Shown: positions 5,380-5,607 of the stretch, one piece after another
Layout of the letters: every line of letters starts with the position of its first letter
Position numbering within the stretch: position 1 is the first letter of the stretch
Origin: an uncultured Paraglaciecola sp.
GTDB lineage: Bacteria > Pseudomonadota > Gammaproteobacteria > Enterobacterales > Alteromonadaceae
Length of the DNA: 5,607 nt
Reading direction: 5' to 3'
Assembly: GCA_905479025.1 (NCBI GenBank)
Contig: CAJQKX010000609.1
Location: 1 to 5,607, forward strand
Notes under the pieces: model-generated
Databases searched by the model: none
The model's input: the letters and a program-made list of their open reading frames with translations, nothing else
Told to the model about the DNA's origin: nothing
Program-made: the position numbers and the translations under genes

Positions 5380-5607
5380 TAAAAGCCCAACAAGCAAGTT
5401 TGTTAGGCAGTTTACATTTTAGGTTGACCAGTAAGCAGAGAGCTTCTTCAAGGGCGATTTAGCTGCATAACCCAACTAAACTATATAAACACATTTGGAG
5501 TGATCATAAGAAACAACTCACAAACAATATTACTGAAAATAGAAACAGCTACCTAAACAACCTTAACCTTTCAAACTAGATTAGTTTGGACTACCTTAAT
5601 CACATAG
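5380..5607. other. apparently gene-free stretch to the right edge
   Basis: No open frame of believable length or composition is seen here on either strand. Short plus-strand runs (for example an ATG at 5375 giving 28 codons) have no family resemblance or ribosome site. The region may be further decay of the gene at 5171, or the upstream region of a gene beyond the edge. The only structure noted is the dyad at 5572-5588. Confidence 0.5.
5572..5588. repeat. perfect 7-bp inverted repeat near the right edge
   Basis: CAAACTA (5572-5578) and TAGTTTG (5582-5588) flank a 3-base centre, GAT. The symmetry extends two more positions if one T-G pair is allowed. It could be an operator for a gene just beyond the window or a small hairpin. 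No T run follows, so it is not an intrinsic terminator. Confidence 0.35.

Overview
The window reads as an ordinary chromosomal segment of an A+T-rich gammaproteobacterium, most likely an Alteromonadales member (Glaciecola/Paraglaciecola/Alteromonas-like). I base this on the protein flavour of Upp, DsbD, FxsA and AcpH; it is a judgement from recall, not a database search. There is no tRNA, rRNA, insertion sequence, CRISPR array or phage gene that I can see.

Left part (1-1291, plus strand): the last codons of an apparent membrane protein run off the left edge and overlap acpH (acyl-carrier-protein phosphodiesterase). acpH is split into two reading frames by a frameshift near 452-462. It is followed 15 bases later by an intact upp (uracil phosphoribosyltransferase), whose real start is the ATG at 662.

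Middle (1292-1620): this apparently gene-free stretch holds the decayed C-terminal third of an EAL domain (cyclic-di-GMP phosphodiesterase family). It has lost its N-terminal part and carries a one-base frameshift in an A run.

Centre (1620-4267, minus strand): dsbD (thiol:disulfide interchange protein, 604 aa) and a secreted M23-type metallopeptidase-like protein are separated by 2 bases and form a probable operon. It is read from an extended -10 promoter at about 4310-4318. DsbD brings electrons from the cytoplasm to the periplasm. The M23-like protein acts beyond the inner membrane and, once mature, has just two cysteines.

Right part (4268-5607): a divergent intergenic region of about 350 bases holds several dyad symmetries. 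Two of them are stem-loops ahead of fxsA, a small inner-membrane protein gene that most likely starts at a TTG at 4619. Beyond fxsA is a small broken gene for a secreted protein (5171-5379), followed by about 230 bases with no convincing gene.

The recurring theme is decay: three loci (acpH, the EAL relic, the small secreted protein) are each broken by a short indel. I see no convincing new biological system. The points most worth checking are the acpH break and its possible polar effect on upp, the stem-loops before fxsA, the altered metal-site motif in the M23-like protein, and the two relics hidden in apparently empty DNA.
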